Source of the DNA: Rusavskia elegans
Lineage: Eukaryota > Ascomycota > Lecanoromycetes > Teloschistales > Teloschistaceae
Length of the DNA stretch: 64,000 nucleotides
Assembly (NCBI GenBank): GCA_011316305.1
Contig: SAUG01000077.1
Location: 248,001-312,000 of the forward strand
Direction of reading: 5' to 3'
The translations under genes and the position numbers were made by a program. The notes below the pieces were generated by a model. The model was not told where the DNA came from and did no database searches. It worked only from the letters and a program-made list of their open reading frames with translations. Of this stretch, positions 21,061 to 31,225 are shown piece after piece (positions within the stretch are counted from its first letter, which is position 1; each line of letters opens with the position of its first letter).

Positions 21061-22971
21061 CTATGCTGCGCTTGATCTTTCGATAGGTGTGCCAGGTACC
21101 GAATGGAACGTTTCGTACATTTTCTCGCTCGTCTGGCTCGCTTGTCTCTCCATCTTGCTGCTTCCAATAGCCAGGTCTCGTTCTGGGCTCGCTTGCACCG
21201 GTGTCGCTTCTTGGTCTTCCATCGTGATAGGTGTGTCGACCATGCCATCCCCATCCATGCCCAGTCCAGGGGTTTGCGCTGGTGTTGACTGAGCACGTGA
21301 GTAATCCGAGCCGCTCATTGAAGCCGAATCAGTGCCATGCAGTTTGCCAGATGAATTAGGAGGTGAAGGCAAGGAAGGGGGGACGTCAGGATCTTGTGCA
21401 AGATCTGGGCGTGGCGAGAGATTGCCCTGAACGGAGTCGTCGAGGGGTATGTTGGCAAATTGAGAATTACGAGGGGAGGGTGAACGAGGTTCAGTGTGCT
21501 TGTCGGTCCGCAAGCTTTCGGTGGGTGAGGTTGGCGCAGGCGGTGGCGAGGGCTCAGTATCGATTACGCGAGGAGATTGTCGATATGGACTCCGAGGGGG
21601 GAGAGCTGGTGGAACGCGTTTTGGAATGGTGACGAGGCGGGCCTTCGAAACGACGGGCTGAGGCGCTGCTTGCTCCGTTATGGGTGCTACTTGGGACTGT
21701 GATTGCCCAGCGTTATGGTCTTCCACTCTGTTCGTCTCGGCTTCTTCTCCAGCTTGATTCTCAGTCGTCTTCTCTAGAGAACTATAATTGCGGGGCGGTT
21801 CGACATGAGCTGATACAGTGAAACTGGCAGTTTGGGTCCCACGATCGATACTGGCTACGCTCCTCGCGCTGTCCCGCTTACTGTTCCGTCTGGAATTGTT
21901 GTCCATACTGTGGCGGCGGAAGTTGTTGAAAATTGGGCTCGATGGTGCGGGCCGGTATTGAAATGCCTCTAGGCTAGGCCGACTTCCCGACCCTGCTTCT
22001 CGTATATTCATGCCCTCCGCTTCTAGAGCTCGAACCCCAAAGGGATCAGGATCGTCTTCCGCCGGCAAGCCGAAATTTGTATCCGATTCCACAAACTTCT
22101 CCAGCTCCGTGTCACCCGGTGTGGGGTCAAATAGCAAGGTGCTCTCGTCCACGTTGTCACCTTGAGCGGCCTCAATCGTGGTCATCAGAGTCCTGATCTC
22201 ATATGGTGGATGCCGAGCCTTGCCAGCAAGGATGTCGGCAACCTTGATCCGTTCGCCATAAAATCGTTCATTTTCGTCGGTCCGTTCGATCACGATCGTT
22301 CCGTCAACTTGCACACCAGCGTAGAAACCTCGACTCTTGAGATAAGTCCACACAGGCGCCTGGCGTTTGTGGACCTCGGTTTCAAGGATGGCACCAGCGC
22401 CCATCGGTCCTGCGACAGCACTCACTTCGCCACCTAAAGTGCAACGTACGGTGCTGAAGGCCTCCATTGCTTTTTCTGTATTAATGACCAAGACGCAGTC
22501 GTAGATGTCGACTCCCACCAAAAATCCGAGACCGGCGGTGTGTAGCATGATGCCGGAAGGCGGTGACCATCCTCCATCAGCAGTCCTCCCAACCAGTATA
22601 CCACTGCCTCCAGCTCCTGATACCCATAGACCTGTCCGCATGGTTGTGAAGATTGCTAGTCCCTTGGCTTTTCTGATCACCTCGGAGGGAATCTTCGTGA
22701 CCACCTTGACCTTGCCCCTGGGCTTTTCCCCTGCTGGTATATGACCATCGGGTTCCTCGACGTAGAAGCCATCTTTGCAAAAGCTGCGGAGGATACGTGC
22801 AGCCTTGTCGGATTCGATGTCGAGGGTGGTAGGCCAGAAGGCTTCGGATCCGACCCTGTTGGAAAGCTTGTTGATGGGAGGGCCGAGCTTGTCAACCAAA
22901 TTATAGACTTTATCGAAGCCTTGCTTGGAGGTTGTCTTAGTTTGAGACCAGGAGGGTAGCTGGATCGGCAT
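21061..22971 (-). CDS. SYLF-domain (Ysc84/SH3YL1-type) protein without SH3
   Basis: An intronless gene of 636 residues. The SYLF (DUF500) domain covers about residues 45-285: SDKAARILRSFCKDGFY, IPSEVIRKAKGLAIFTTMRTG, GAGGSGILVGRTADGGWSPP, FLVGVDIYDCVLVINTEKAM, the GGEVSAVAGPMGAGAILE block and SRGFYAGVQVDGTIVIERTDEN. This domain binds phosphoinositides and, in yeast Ysc84/Lsb3, actin at endocytic sites. Those proteins end in an SH3 domain; none is seen here. Instead the C-terminal half is disordered and Pro/Ser-rich, with PPALPPRSP, a possible SH3-binding site. It may therefore be a ligand of SH3 proteins rather than carrying one. No signal peptide or membrane span. Endocytic or endosomal role is inferred from family. 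Confidence 0.87.
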   Translation of the reverse strand: MPIQLPSWSQTKTTSKQGFDKVYNLVDKLGPPINKLSNRVGSEAFWPTTLDIESDKAARILRSFCKDGFYVEEPDGHIPAGEKPRGKVKVVTKIPSEVIRKAKGLAIFTTMRTGLWVSGAGGSGILVGRTADGGWSPPSGIMLHTAGLGFLVGVDIYDCVLVINTEKAMEAFSTVRCTLGGEVSAVAGPMGAGAILETEVHKRQAPVWTYLKSRGFYAGVQVDGTIVIERTDENERFYGERIKVADILAGKARHPPYEIRTLMTTIEAAQGDNVDESTLLFDPTPGDTELEKFVESDTNFGLPAEDDPDPFGVRALEAEGMNIREAGSGSRPSLEAFQYRPAPSSPIFNNFRRHSMDNNSRRNSKRDSARSVASIDRGTQTASFTVSAHVEPPRNYSSLEKTTENQAGEEAETNRVEDHNAGQSQSQVAPITEQAAPQPVVSKARLVTIPKRVPPALPPRSPYRQSPRVIDTEPSPPPAPTSPTESLRTDKHTEPRSPSPRNSQFANIPLDDSVQGNLSPRPDLAQDPDVPPSLPSPPNSSGKLHGTDSASMSGSDYSRAQSTPAQTPGLGMDGDGMVDTPITMEDQEATPVQASPERDLAIGSSKMERQASQTSEKMYETFHSVPGTPIERSSAA

Positions 22972-23683
22972 GTTGGCGACGGGGATACTGAAACGACGGG
23001 CGTGGATTCGTGGTGCAGTAGCCGACGCCGCTAGGAAGCTATCGAGGATTGATCCTCATGACAGCGCGGGCAAATCATCGTTCTTATGAAAGCGTGATCG
23101 CCCAAGGTACTAATAGAAGGACAGCGGTTCAAATTAGATAGGCTCTTATGAGCGACAGCCTTCTTACCTCACCGACTGCTGTGTACGGAGTACGTAAGTG
23201 AGGTCCGAGCTTTCAAGATCCGGAGTACCCGATGCCAAGAGATATTTTCCTATGCCAAGAGATAAGATGCATACACCTCGTTGGTCATCTACAACTACAC
23301 GTTAATCCAGGTACACGACCATCCAGCTTCACACACGCCCCAGCATCTTCTCCTTCACGTCATGTCGCCTATCCGAGTACCCTCTCGACTCGATTTATGG
23401 AAAATAGCTTTGGGCTCGGTTTGGTGTGGTCTCGGTAAGCCTCCGTATATTTACCACCAATGCGGGGTATCTTTATCGTCAATCCTGACCGCTTCATCCA
23501 GGTCTACTCAATCCTCAGATGCGCTATTTTGAACGTCTACATGATCAAAGAAAGAAAGTAAGGTCTCTGATGCGGGATCCGTTACCACTCGGCAATGGCT
23601 GGCATATCCATGCGCACCTCCGCAAATTGGTAAATCCGTCCCTTCCCAATCATTGAAGGCAGTCTGACAGTTGCTGCAGGTTA
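22972..23683. other. Divergent promoter region, SYLF / MFS genes
   Basis: About 710 bp between the two start codons. A near-repeat of GCCAAGAGATA occurs at about 23233 and 23253. No gene is supported. Confidence 0.4.
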
Positions 23684-25099
23684 ATGAATGAGCTGGGCTT
23701 GTATTCAATACTAGGCAGCTCCCGCGATGCCAAGCTGCTATGTCTTCAGCGATTCGTTCGACTGTTCGCTTACGGTGCCTCGACCTTGATACTGGCTCTC
23801 TACCTCTCGAATCTCGGTACTACGGATGCAAGAATCGGATTGTTCATGAGCATGACATTATGGGGCGACGTGATCATAAGCTTTGTCCTCACTCTGTTTG
23901 CCGATGGTCTGGGCAGAAGGCGGATCTTGATGCTCGGCTCAGCCTTGATGACAGCTAGTGGACTCGTGTTTACCTTCAGCGGAAACTACTGGGTTTTGGT
24001 CGCAGCCAGCATCTTTGGCGTAATCTCCCCAAGTGGAAACGAGATCGGCCCTTTCAAAGCCATTGAGGAGTCGACCTTGTCTCAGCTTTCATCTCCAGAC
24101 ATTAGAAGCGACATCTTTGCTTGGTACACTCTTCTTGGCAACGCTGGAACAGCATGCGGCATGATCATCTGCGGCTGGCTGATAGAATGGCTTCAATCAC
24201 TGGATAATTGGACAGCTACGCATGCTCATCGGTTTATCTTTGGAATCTACGCTTTCCTTGGCGTAGTCAAGCTTATACTCGCATTCATGTTGAGCGACAA
24301 ATGTGAGCCGGAACCACCGAAGCAGGAGTATCAGAAAGTCACTGAGCTCAACGACATCGAGATCGAGAGCCTGCTGTCCTCTAGTGAGGACAACGACGAA
24401 AGTGCGCAACCCCATCCAGCGCCACCACCAAACACCAAGCCCCTACCTCCAACGCCAAAGAAGAAGCATTCAATACTCCCCTCCATCTCACCAACATCCC
24501 GTACCATCCTCCTCAAACTCAGCATCCTCTTCTCTTTCGATTCCTTCGCCAGCGGCATCGCCACCGCCTCCTGGATAACCTACTTCTTCACCACCAAATT
24601 CTCACTTCCCGAAGGAACTCTCGGCACCCTATTCTTCACCACCAGCATCATCGCCGCACTCTCCAACCTCGTAGCCTCCTCCATTTCCAAACGTATTGGT
24701 TTACTGAAGACAATGGTCTTCACCCATCTTCCCTCCGCCATATTCCTCGCTCTCATTCCTCTCCCAACAACGCTCTTTCCGGCCATGACATTCCTGATCT
24801 TGAGAGCTTGCACCCAGAACATGGATCAAGCTCCACGGCAAGCGTTCCTTGCGGCTGCGGTCCTGCCGAGCGAGAGGACGACGGTTATGGGCGTGGTGAA
24901 TGTTGTGAAGGCGCTGAGTCAGAGCGGAGGACCGCTTTTGACGGGCTGGTTGGCCGGGATGCAGAAGTTTTGGATTGCATTCCTGGTCGCCGGGGCTTTG
25001 AAAGCTGGATATGATCTTGCGATGCTGAGGATGTTTTTGGGGTTTAAGTCTAGGGAGGAGGTGGATGGCGAGCGGGAAAGGAGGGGTGAAGCTGCATGA
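23684..25099 (+). CDS. Major facilitator superfamily transporter
   Basis: An intronless gene of 471 residues with about 12 predicted membrane spans. Family evidence: FADGLGRRRILMLGS after the second span (the MFS loop 2-3 motif, G-x-x-x-D-x-x-G-R-R), and a repeated fold after a long central cytosolic loop (about residues 210-270, rich in Glu, Ser and Pro). The second half begins LLKLSILFSFDSFASG. Conserved SQSGGPLLTGWLAG lies near the end. There is no clear sugar-porter or drug-porter signature that I can name, so the substrate is unknown. The first ten residues precede the first span and are hydrophilic, as usual. Codon choice turns from C-rich to G-rich after about 24840. It is convergent with the coiled-coil gene. 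Confidence 0.85.
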   Translation: MNELGLYSILGSSRDAKLLCLQRFVRLFAYGASTLILALYLSNLGTTDARIGLFMSMTLWGDVIISFVLTLFADGLGRRRILMLGSALMTASGLVFTFSGNYWVLVAASIFGVISPSGNEIGPFKAIEESTLSQLSSPDIRSDIFAWYTLLGNAGTACGMIICGWLIEWLQSLDNWTATHAHRFIFGIYAFLGVVKLILAFMLSDKCEPEPPKQEYQKVTELNDIEIESLLSSSEDNDESAQPHPAPPPNTKPLPPTPKKKHSILPSISPTSRTILLKLSILFSFDSFASGIATASWITYFFTTKFSLPEGTLGTLFFTTSIIAALSNLVASSISKRIGLLKTMVFTHLPSAIFLALIPLPTTLFPAMTFLILRACTQNMDQAPRQAFLAAAVLPSERTTVMGVVNVVKALSQSGGPLLTGWLAGMQKFWIAFLVAGALKAGYDLAMLRMFLGFKSREEVDGERERRGEAA

Positions 25100-25608
25100 T
25101 GTACATGATTATCGAGTACAGGACTGTTTGGTGATAGGACTCAATGGAATCAATGACTGATGCTATACATCTTTATGGCATCTGGGGAAATCAAATCCAG
25201 GAGCAAGCTCTTTCAAGCGCGCTATCAGTAGCAGCCCATGTAGCTCAGAAACACGATAGCAACCAATAAATACATCCCTAAGAACCTAACGCTTCCGTGT
25301 CATACGCACGGCTACTTATTGACCATACATCCGTAAAGTCACAGCTGTACAGTGACATCTAAGCAATCATGACAATGAACTTCCATATCGACATACCGAT
25401 AGTGCCAACTGATGTATGCCCCTTAACACAATAAGGCCGCCCATCGAAATCCAGTCCATTCAGAACGTCGTCGGACTCTAATCGCATTTTTGGGCGGAAA
25501 GTCATAAAAGACGTTTCTAATAACATTGGTTATCCCAATAACCGTTGCAAAGCCCCCATTGCGCACCGAAAGCCGCCATGCGTTGTGTAGATCGCAATGG
25601 TAAAAATC
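25100..25608. other. Convergent intergenic region
   Basis: Presumed 3' UTR of the MFS gene; no gene seen. Confidence 0.45.
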
Positions 25609-25717
25609 TCAAAGCACATCATCTCCATCGTTTAAACCCAGGTCTGGATCTCCATCTCTCTTAACTTTCTACTCCTCCTGAACAGCCCTCTTCTCCTCCC
25701 GCCTCTTCAGCTTCGCC
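25609..25717 (-). pseudogene. Degenerate tandem copy of the neighbouring gene's 3' end
   Basis: This 109-bp stretch is an imperfect direct copy of 25718-25826, which encodes the last ~36 codons of the adjacent gene. On the minus strand it reads KRREEKRAVQEE, then TAG where the active copy has a Trp codon (TGG), then on to GDDVL and a TGA, matching the active KRQEEKRAAKEEW and GDDVL. The unit boundary falls exactly at the stop codons, so the copy lies just downstream of the functional stop and is not translated in the present gene. Confidence 0.75.
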
Positions 25718-26530
25718 TCAAAGCACGTCATCGCCGTCATCTTCACTCACACCCTCAAGCTCCGCTTCTCTAATCTTCCACTCCTCCTTAGCAGCCCTCT
25801 TCTCCTCCTGTCTCTTCACCGTCTCATTTACAAGGACATCCTTGCGTCTCTTAATCGCCGCCTCCAAACTTTTATAAGGCCCACTCTTCTTCCCCGTCTT
25901 CATGCCATCCAATCGATGTTTCATGTCCCTCAGGTCCTCCTTGTACGCCTTCTTGCGCACTTGCCAACGCTCCTTGTCACGCATCTTTTCGTAATCACGG
26001 AGATCTCGAGCCTCTTGAGCACGCTTTTCACGCTCTAGGTGGGATGCGATTCTCCGGTATCGCTTCTTTGCTACATGATAGGCTAGAGCTGTATTAAAGA
26101 ATGTGTCTATGTCTCCGGAAGCGGTGCGATAGAGAGGGGCCAGGAGCGGCGTAAGGATTTCGTGTTCGAAGCGCGGGCCATCAATGCCGTATTGCTGGGT
26201 AAATCGATCCCAGGGGATGGCCGTCCTAATGAGTTTGGCTATGTCATCAAGCATCGCTATGCCGTTGCTGGGGGACTGGCTTCCGATACCTCGTGTGGGC
26301 GAATGAGTTGTGCTTCCGTGGTCGCGTCGAGGCAATAGATGCTTCGCTGCAGTAGCCTGTAAGCTATTCGTTGATGAGCTCGAGGTTGTGACGGAGCTGG
26401 GGACAAGCAGAAGCGAAAATGGTCCAGAAGAAAGTCCGCTGAAGCAGTCGTCGTCGGAAGTGGAGTCCACAGATTTCTCATAGGAGCCTGCGACCTGTGG
26501 AGGCGTCGCTGTGGGCCGAAGCGAAACCAT
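25718..26530 (-). CDS. Hypothetical charged coiled-coil protein
   Basis: A single-exon frame of 270 codons. The first ~90 residues are Ser/Thr/Pro-rich and low in complexity. Residues from about 95 onward are well ordered: LDDIAKLIRTAIPWDRF, a predicted helix, YHVAKKRYRRIASHLEREKRA and a long Glu/Arg/Lys coiled coil to the acidic end EDDGDDVL. I do not recognise the family. High lysine/arginine content suggests nucleic-acid or nuclear association, but this is a guess. Its 3' end has been tandemly duplicated (25609-25717). Start choice is uncertain because the N-terminal part is low complexity and an intron could hide upstream. Confidence 0.62.
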   Translation of the reverse strand: MVSLRPTATPPQVAGSYEKSVDSTSDDDCFSGLSSGPFSLLLVPSSVTTSSSSTNSLQATAAKHLLPRRDHGSTTHSPTRGIGSQSPSNGIAMLDDIAKLIRTAIPWDRFTQQYGIDGPRFEHEILTPLLAPLYRTASGDIDTFFNTALAYHVAKKRYRRIASHLEREKRAQEARDLRDYEKMRDKERWQVRKKAYKEDLRDMKHRLDGMKTGKKSGPYKSLEAAIKRRKDVLVNETVKRQEEKRAAKEEWKIREAELEGVSEDDGDDVL

Positions 26531-27582
26531 ATTGGTCTAACGCGACTCGTGTAGGTTCTGAGTGCCGAACAAAGGGTATGTACGGGTGTGATGGGTGTGG
26601 ATGTCACCTTGGTTCAAGATTCTACCCTCTCAGTTCATACTCACCTCCTCTAATGGCGAGAATGCCCGGAGGTAACAAAATGGCAAGAGTGAGCTAATGT
26701 GCTATCTTCAATGAACCATCAGAAGCTTTAAAGGGAAGGAAATTAAAGGATAGGAAAGGAAAGGCGACGGGAGAGTAAGCTCTTCTACCAGCCTGAGTTC
26801 TGTATGTCACTGATTGAGACAAGTCAAAACACAAGAGGAGGGAAGTGTTGCAAACACAGTGTTGGATATTGACTACAATGAATGCCAGCAAACACTCGAT
26901 CAGATTCATGCTTGCCGTATGAGGATCTGCACACTGGTATTGTCCTTTAACCAATGAAACATATAGCAAGATTAGGCGCAATCAGTTGCTGTAGCAGGGG
27001 TTTGAGGCGTGAGAGCAGTCAGGCGCTTTTGTTCCCACTGGAGAAGGTTGTCTTTCCATCTTATCGCCACAAGACGACCTGCAGCAGCTGTACAACAGGT
27101 CATCGAGACCTAAGGATATCCGCAGATAATGACCTGGGGTCATCTTGATATCTTACGGCCGCAAGATCTGCAAGAGAAAATCGTCCAGTGTGAGCTGAGA
27201 GAACGTTGTCACCAGCCACGCTATCATATACCGTTGTTCACTAAGTCACGCAAAGATTGGCTCTCATAAACGCGCTTCCCGCGCGCTTCCCGCGCGCTTC
27301 CAACGTCGCTCCTTCCAATAAGCAATGTGATAGCTCACTTCCAACATCGGCCTTCACCCTCGAACCAACCGAGCAAGCAACATTTTCTTCAGCAAGAGCA
27401 ATGGTTGCACCAAAAGATATGAAAAGGTTCAGTGTTGGTTGCCTTTATCTGGGCAATCAACACCACAATCATTCAGCTATTATTCCCATTTGCAATGATC
27501 CTGACGTTTCTACACATGGCCTACTGATATCTTCCTGATACCTTGCTATCAGCGCTTTGATGCTTCTAGCTAGCAACTCACT
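26531..27582. other. Intergenic region, divergent
   Basis: About 1 kb with no supported gene. It contains a short GC-rich tandem repeat at 27271-27301. A 93-codon plus-strand frame at 27257-27538 begins with TTG and has no features. Confidence 0.4.
27271..27301. repeat. Short 11-bp tandem repeat, about three copies
   Basis: The unit GCGCGCTTCCC occurs about 2.8 times in a row. It lies about 280 bp upstream of the next start codon. Confidence 0.75.
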
Positions 27583-28391
27583 ATGGCTTCACTTACCAAG
27601 AGGGATGCTTCAAGCAGCCCCTCGCTCCAGGGTCATGAATCGATTCAAATGGCGCCCCAACCTCAGATGTCCTCAATCACACCAAACCCAAGCTCGGTGT
27701 TGCTGGAGGCGACGAAAGACCCCATAGTGAACTCTTCGCACTCAGACGTAAATTAATTCATCCTTAATCCATTAAATCTGAAGCTTACATTCGTCAACAG
27801 ATACTCATAGGCGACGACGATCTCCCCTCCCTCGATCACTTGGTCAACAAATATCTCCCCAGTCAGTCCGCACCAGCATGTACGAAGCCCGCCATGACCG
27901 AAAATACACCACTCTCACCCCCCTCCACACCGTCTAAATTTCCCCACCTCAGCCAAAGCCTCGCATCCACATCACCCCGGACTCCCCACCGTGGCCTCCG
28001 TCCCACCCGAGGCATCTTCCCAACAAGCCTCGTAACACCACCTCAAAGCAGCCACAAGCGCTCTTGGTCACAGCAGTCTTGGGATCAATACGAAGACCAT
28101 GTATCCGAAGCACCATCAACTCCGATCAAACGTCACCGCCCCAGCATTCCAATTGCCTCAGCCTCCCCATTCGGCTCCAAACCCCAGTCAACAACAGCAA
28201 ATGAAAACCACATCTCTTGCTTCGAAGCCCAGCGCGCCAGTATCTCAATCATGAAGCAGGTGGATTGGCATCGGGTTGCAGAGCGCGTGGCGTGTAATCG
28301 TTCAGGCAGGGTATATAAGCGAGCTGTCCAGCAGATTTTGGAGGATTGGCAGGAGGCTTTGAACGCTGCTGCGGTGGATAGCGATGCGTGA
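27583..28391 (+). CDS. Hypothetical protein, two exons
   Basis: Exon 1 (27583-27747) and exon 2 (27801-28391) flank a 53-nt intron (GTAAAT..GTCAACAG, phase 0), giving 251 residues. The protein begins MASLTKRDASSSP and is Ser/Pro/Thr-rich through the middle, with repeated S/T-P sites (PLSPPSTPSKFP, TSPRTPHRG, APSTPIKRHRP) that look like proline-directed kinase targets; PIKRHRP is a possible nuclear signal. The last 50 residues are ordered: ISIMKQVDWHRVAERVACN and YKRAVQQILEDWQEAL. I do not recognise the family. The in-phase splice joint and conserved-looking C-terminus support a real gene. Codons turn G-rich after about 28250. Confidence 0.65.
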
Positions 28392-28896
28392 GGGTGTTGT
28401 TGGACGTTATTGTACGAAAGGCAATGGAAGGAGGCTGAATGTGAGATGAATGCCTGGGCAGGGAATTGAGGTGCGAGGGATGGGTCTGTACTATAAGGAC
28501 GATTTGCAAGGGAAGGGAGTGTAGGATATCTCTTGCGGAGCAAAGATCGTGAATCGAAAAGGGAAGTCACAGGGCGCTTGTGAATGGTCCTACCACGGGA
28601 ACTGGTGCAGCTGTATAGTCATATCTAGACACTCGGTCGATCGACATCCTACAACGAGGTACCAACAATTGTACACCCGAGATTACAATCGATTCGCATT
28701 GCAGCGAGGTGGGTATATCGTGAAATCAGTGACCAAGATCCATGGCTTCAAGAGCTTTTCACAAGAGCTAAAGATATCTTCGCCAGAAATACAGAGCTCG
28801 CTATAGCCCCTGACTTTTCCCTATTCAACCGTTGCTGAATCACCTTATCCGCTGATGCTAAACTACCTCGTAGTCCTTTCTCTCATCATCCTAGCC
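28392..28896. other. Convergent intergenic region
   Basis: About 500 bp between two 3' ends; no gene or RNA seen. Confidence 0.45.
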
Positions 28897-30882
28897 TCAA
28901 AACGTACTCGTCGCCAACCGACTGGCCGCGTTCTTCGCATCAACCCTATCCACATCCTCTTCCTCCCTCACCCCGGTCAAACTCCCTTTACTGGCCGGCC
29001 TCCGTTTCCCCCCCTCTCCGTTCGCCGCATCGTTTTCCTCGGGTACAGGCGGAAAATTCCCACTGATACTCCGATCCAATGCTTCTGATCGCCTCGGCAC
29101 CCCACTCCACGCATCACCTCTCGGTCCCTGGCTAGAGGCCATGGTCGACCTGCGAATTGGCGGATGGGATTCCCTTCCCAATCTACTAAGTCCACCGGAA
29201 GCGTCAATGTTGCGGACGTCTGGGCGGACGCTTTCGAGGGTGGCGAGGGTGCGGCGTTCGGCTTCGATTTCGCGTAGGACGTACTCGCGGATACTGGTCC
29301 TTAGATCTGCCGATGTGCGAGCAAACCAGCGGCGTTTCTCGTGGAGTAGATTCGATGTCACACGCTGCGTCTTCTGACCGAGGTAAGTTTCGTGGCTGCG
29401 GGCTTCATCGAGGGCACTGATGGCCTCGTCGACTTTTTCGCGGCGGACCGAACTGCTGGCTTTGAGTCGATCGGCTGCGGAAAGTTTGCTGCGGGTGACT
29501 TGTTGGGCGGAAAGAAGATCGCGGAGGAGGATGTGGCGGTTCGTCAGAGTCTCTTTGACGATAAAAGCATCGGACGAGTGATAATTAAGGGGGTCACCTA
29601 ATGTAGTGGCTTCGGCTGTGCCTTGGGCGGCGTGAAAATCACCAGTAGTTTGTATGATTTTCCCGAGCTTGCGGTAGGCGCTGCTCAGGCCGGGATGTGG
29701 TTCCTGAACATGCATCTGACCGAACTTGACGCCGAGATCCGACTCCGCTAATCCAAGTGCTGTCATGTCTGTCAGCAAGTCCGGGGTATTGGGTACAAGA
29801 ACCACGACTGGAAGAGCCTACCTCGTCGGCACTTGACAACCCTATCGACCTTCTGTCCGGAGTCCATTGTCGCGAGATAGAATTGCTTAACAATAGGTCT
29901 AGCATCGTGAAGCTCTGGCGTATCGTCCGGTGGGGGGGCGAATTGCTTGATTACCTTCCTCCGGACGCCAGTAGCAGGCTGTTTCATACGGATGACGGGG
30001 CTGTAGCCAGCATCGCTCTCAATGAAAAAGACCATCTCTTCGTCACGCATCAGAACATCGTTTCCACAGACGTAGTTCAGCCACCTCTGCATCGAGGCCT
30101 TGACCCGCGCTTCATCCTCGGCTGTTCCGACCCCTGCAGCAGTCAAAGATGGGGGTAGAGCGGGCACGAAAGCCTCGGGATTGGCAGATATCAGGTGGTC
30201 TGCAAGTTTGGCAAACTCGGAATGTGTTCGACCGACGTCTCGGAATTGGGTCGTTCGGAATTTGGGCAGATTCGTCTGAGGGACTGTTAGCACGCATCTC
30301 GCAGGCAGAAGGGGGTTCCTGGCTTACATGTACATCGAAGCGCAGGACTGGGTCCTTCCTCCCTGTACGCTCCAAATTGGTGATTTTGGCTTGTAGCTTA
30401 TACTGTGGAAGATTCTGGCGTTGGTTTGCGCGAGGGGCTGTATGGTACCTGCTCGGAACGGCGGACCTTGGCTGATGTTGTTGCTGCTGATTTTGGCCCG
30501 ACTGCTGTCGAATCTGCTCTTGTCGTTGCTGCTGTAGATATTCTTGCTGTAGATGTCGAAGATGTCCCGGAGACATGCCTTTGCCGTTCAATGGCGGTCC
30601 TTGTTGTCTTTGGGGTGTGGCTTGGGGGCTAGCATCGTCTGCGGACAGAGAACCGTCTTCGGTTCGTTGTCGTCGATCCAATCCATCCTGAGGACTGCCA
30701 TCTTCTGATTGCTGCGGAGATGGTTCGGTATAGGGTGTAGAATGCTTTGCTAAGGGGGAAGAAGGAGCACTTCCGGGCTCCGATGTTCCAAAGTTTGGGT
30801 GGCTCGACGCCTGAGGGGAGGATTGCCAGGGGGAAGAGCCGACTGGATTGTCTGGGTCATTAGGGAGCGACGAGTAATCCAT
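28897..30882 (-). CDS. VPS17: Vps17, retromer sorting-nexin subunit (PX-BAR)
   Basis: Vps17 pairs with Vps5 to form the membrane-bending half of retromer, which recycles receptors from endosome to Golgi. Exons 30882-30328, 30275-29822 and 29768-28897 give 626 residues; introns are 52 and 53 nt. The N-terminal 150 residues are disordered and Gln-rich (QEQIRQQSGQNQQQQHQ). The PX domain spans the first intron: YKLQAKITNLERTGRKDPVLRFDVH joined to TNLPKFRTTQFRDVGRTHSEF and MQRWLNYVC. The BAR-type helical region follows (GLAESDLGVKFGQM to REYVLREIEAERRTLATLE). The tail is disordered. An upstream in-frame Met (30945) would add 21 residues; MDYSSLPNDP is the more natural start. Confidence 0.9.
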
Positions 30883-31225
30883 GGCGGAGGCAACCTCCAA
30901 TCGGGGACGTTGAGCTGGGTTGATTGCGCAAAGGGAGAGTTGCAATGTGATGCTGATGTGCTGGGAACTGCGGGGATGTCTTAGCTGCCAACAGACAGCC
31001 TCCTAGACTTGGGAAGGAGTAAGACACTGATCAAATGCGACCTATCGAACGGTCATGCCGGGTCTGAGTGCGATGGAGTATCCGTGTTCGGAAGAGCAGT
31101 CGCAGGTGATGCATTGAAGATGACGATGATCGGCACACAGGCGTCGTGTTTCCGCCGACGGTGCCACCAACTTTGTCCAATTAATCTCAACCATCGAATG
31201 GGAACACAGCTAGCATCTTTTATTC
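30883..31225. other. Divergent promoter region, VPS17 / MEF2
   Basis: A 343-bp spacer serving both genes. No clear TATA box. Confidence 0.45.

Noticed and set aside
27257..27538. 93-codon plus-strand frame
   Set aside because: Starts with TTG and has no features; the real gene begins at 27583 with an in-phase splice.
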